NCBI GenBank assembly: GCA_903821715.1
Contig: CAIJMB010000040.1
Location: 1 to 5,394 of the forward strand
Direction: 5' to 3'
From: an uncultured Flavobacteriales bacterium
GTDB taxonomy: Bacteria; Bacteroidota; Bacteroidia; Flavobacteriales; Schleiferiaceae
Length of the DNA stretch: 5,394 bases
The notes beneath the pieces are model-generated. The model made no database searches, had not been told where the DNA came from, and worked only from the letters and a program-made list of their open reading frames with translations. The position numbers and the translations under genes were made by a program. Shown piece by piece: positions 5,204-5,394 of this stretch (position 1 is its first letter; each line of letters begins with the position of its first letter).

Positions 5204-5394
5204 ATGATTAAAAAAATTCTCATCGCGAACCGCGGTGAAATCGCCATGCGCATCATTCGCACCTGCCGCGAGATGGGCATCAAGACCGTCGCTGTGTATT
5301 CAGAGGCCGACCGCGATTCACTGCACGTTCGCTTCGCCGACGAGGCTGTGTGCATTGGTCCCGCCCCTTCGCGCGACAGCTACCTCAAGATTTC
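5204..5394 (+). CDS. accC: Biotin carboxylase subunit of acetyl-CoA carboxylase, 5' part only
   Basis: The first 63 codons are in view and the gene runs off the right edge. AccC uses ATP and bicarbonate to carboxylate the biotin on AccB. The start MIKKILIANRGEIAMRIIRT, then MGIKTVAVYSEADRDSLHV and ADEAVCIGPAPSRDSYL, is the standard N-terminal biotin carboxylase domain (Rossmann-like fold) shared with pyruvate and propionyl-CoA carboxylases. The 12-bp spacing from accB and the stand-alone start fit AccC rather than a fused acyl-CoA carboxylase. The ATP-grasp domain and C-terminus, which would exclude a longer fusion protein, lie outside the window. The start is supported by the motif beginning at residue 2. 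Confidence 0.94.
   Translation, partial: MIKKILIANRGEIAMRIIRTCREMGIKTVAVYSEADRDSLHVRFADEAVCIGPAPSRDSYLKI

Overview
The window looks like a chromosomal stretch from a GC-rich member of the Bacteroidota, most likely Flavobacteriia-like. Four things point there: copies of the Bacteroidota promoter -7 motif (TAnnTTTG, here TACCTTTG) just before genes, an almost complete lack of Shine-Dalgarno sequences, a DUF177 protein of the Bacteroidota type, and the gene order pdxA - DUF177 - rpmF - accB - accC. The coding regions are clearly GC-rich, while positions 74 to about 255 are strikingly AT-rich. Genus cannot be decided from the sequence.

Layout. At the left edge (1-73, minus strand) is the 5' end of an IS3-family transposase OrfA gene, followed by an AT-rich non-coding gap up to 305 that probably contains the end of that insertion sequence. 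Next come two minus-strand genes, a short DEDDh 3'-5' exonuclease (306-794) and, upstream of it, riboflavin synthase (823-1437). A 32-bp divergent intergenic region separates ribE from the plus-strand pair pepA (M17 leucyl aminopeptidase) and pdxA (pyridoxal phosphate synthesis), which overlap by one base. A promoter-like TACCTTTG then precedes DUF177/YceD and ribosomal protein L32 (rpmF). A strong intrinsic terminator closes that unit, and the acetyl-CoA carboxylase genes accB (complete) and accC (first 63 codons) run off the right edge.

The genes are housekeeping: two cofactor biosynthesis steps (riboflavin, PLP), protein turnover, a ribosome-assembly-linked gene beside L32, and the first committed step of fatty acid synthesis. 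I see no defence system, CRISPR array, tRNA, rRNA or novel multi-gene system. The points most worth a second look are the symmetric, apparently leaderless divergent promoter pair between ribE and pepA, the absence of a fabH gene between rpmF and accB (a terminator sits there instead), and the insertion sequence boundary on the left.
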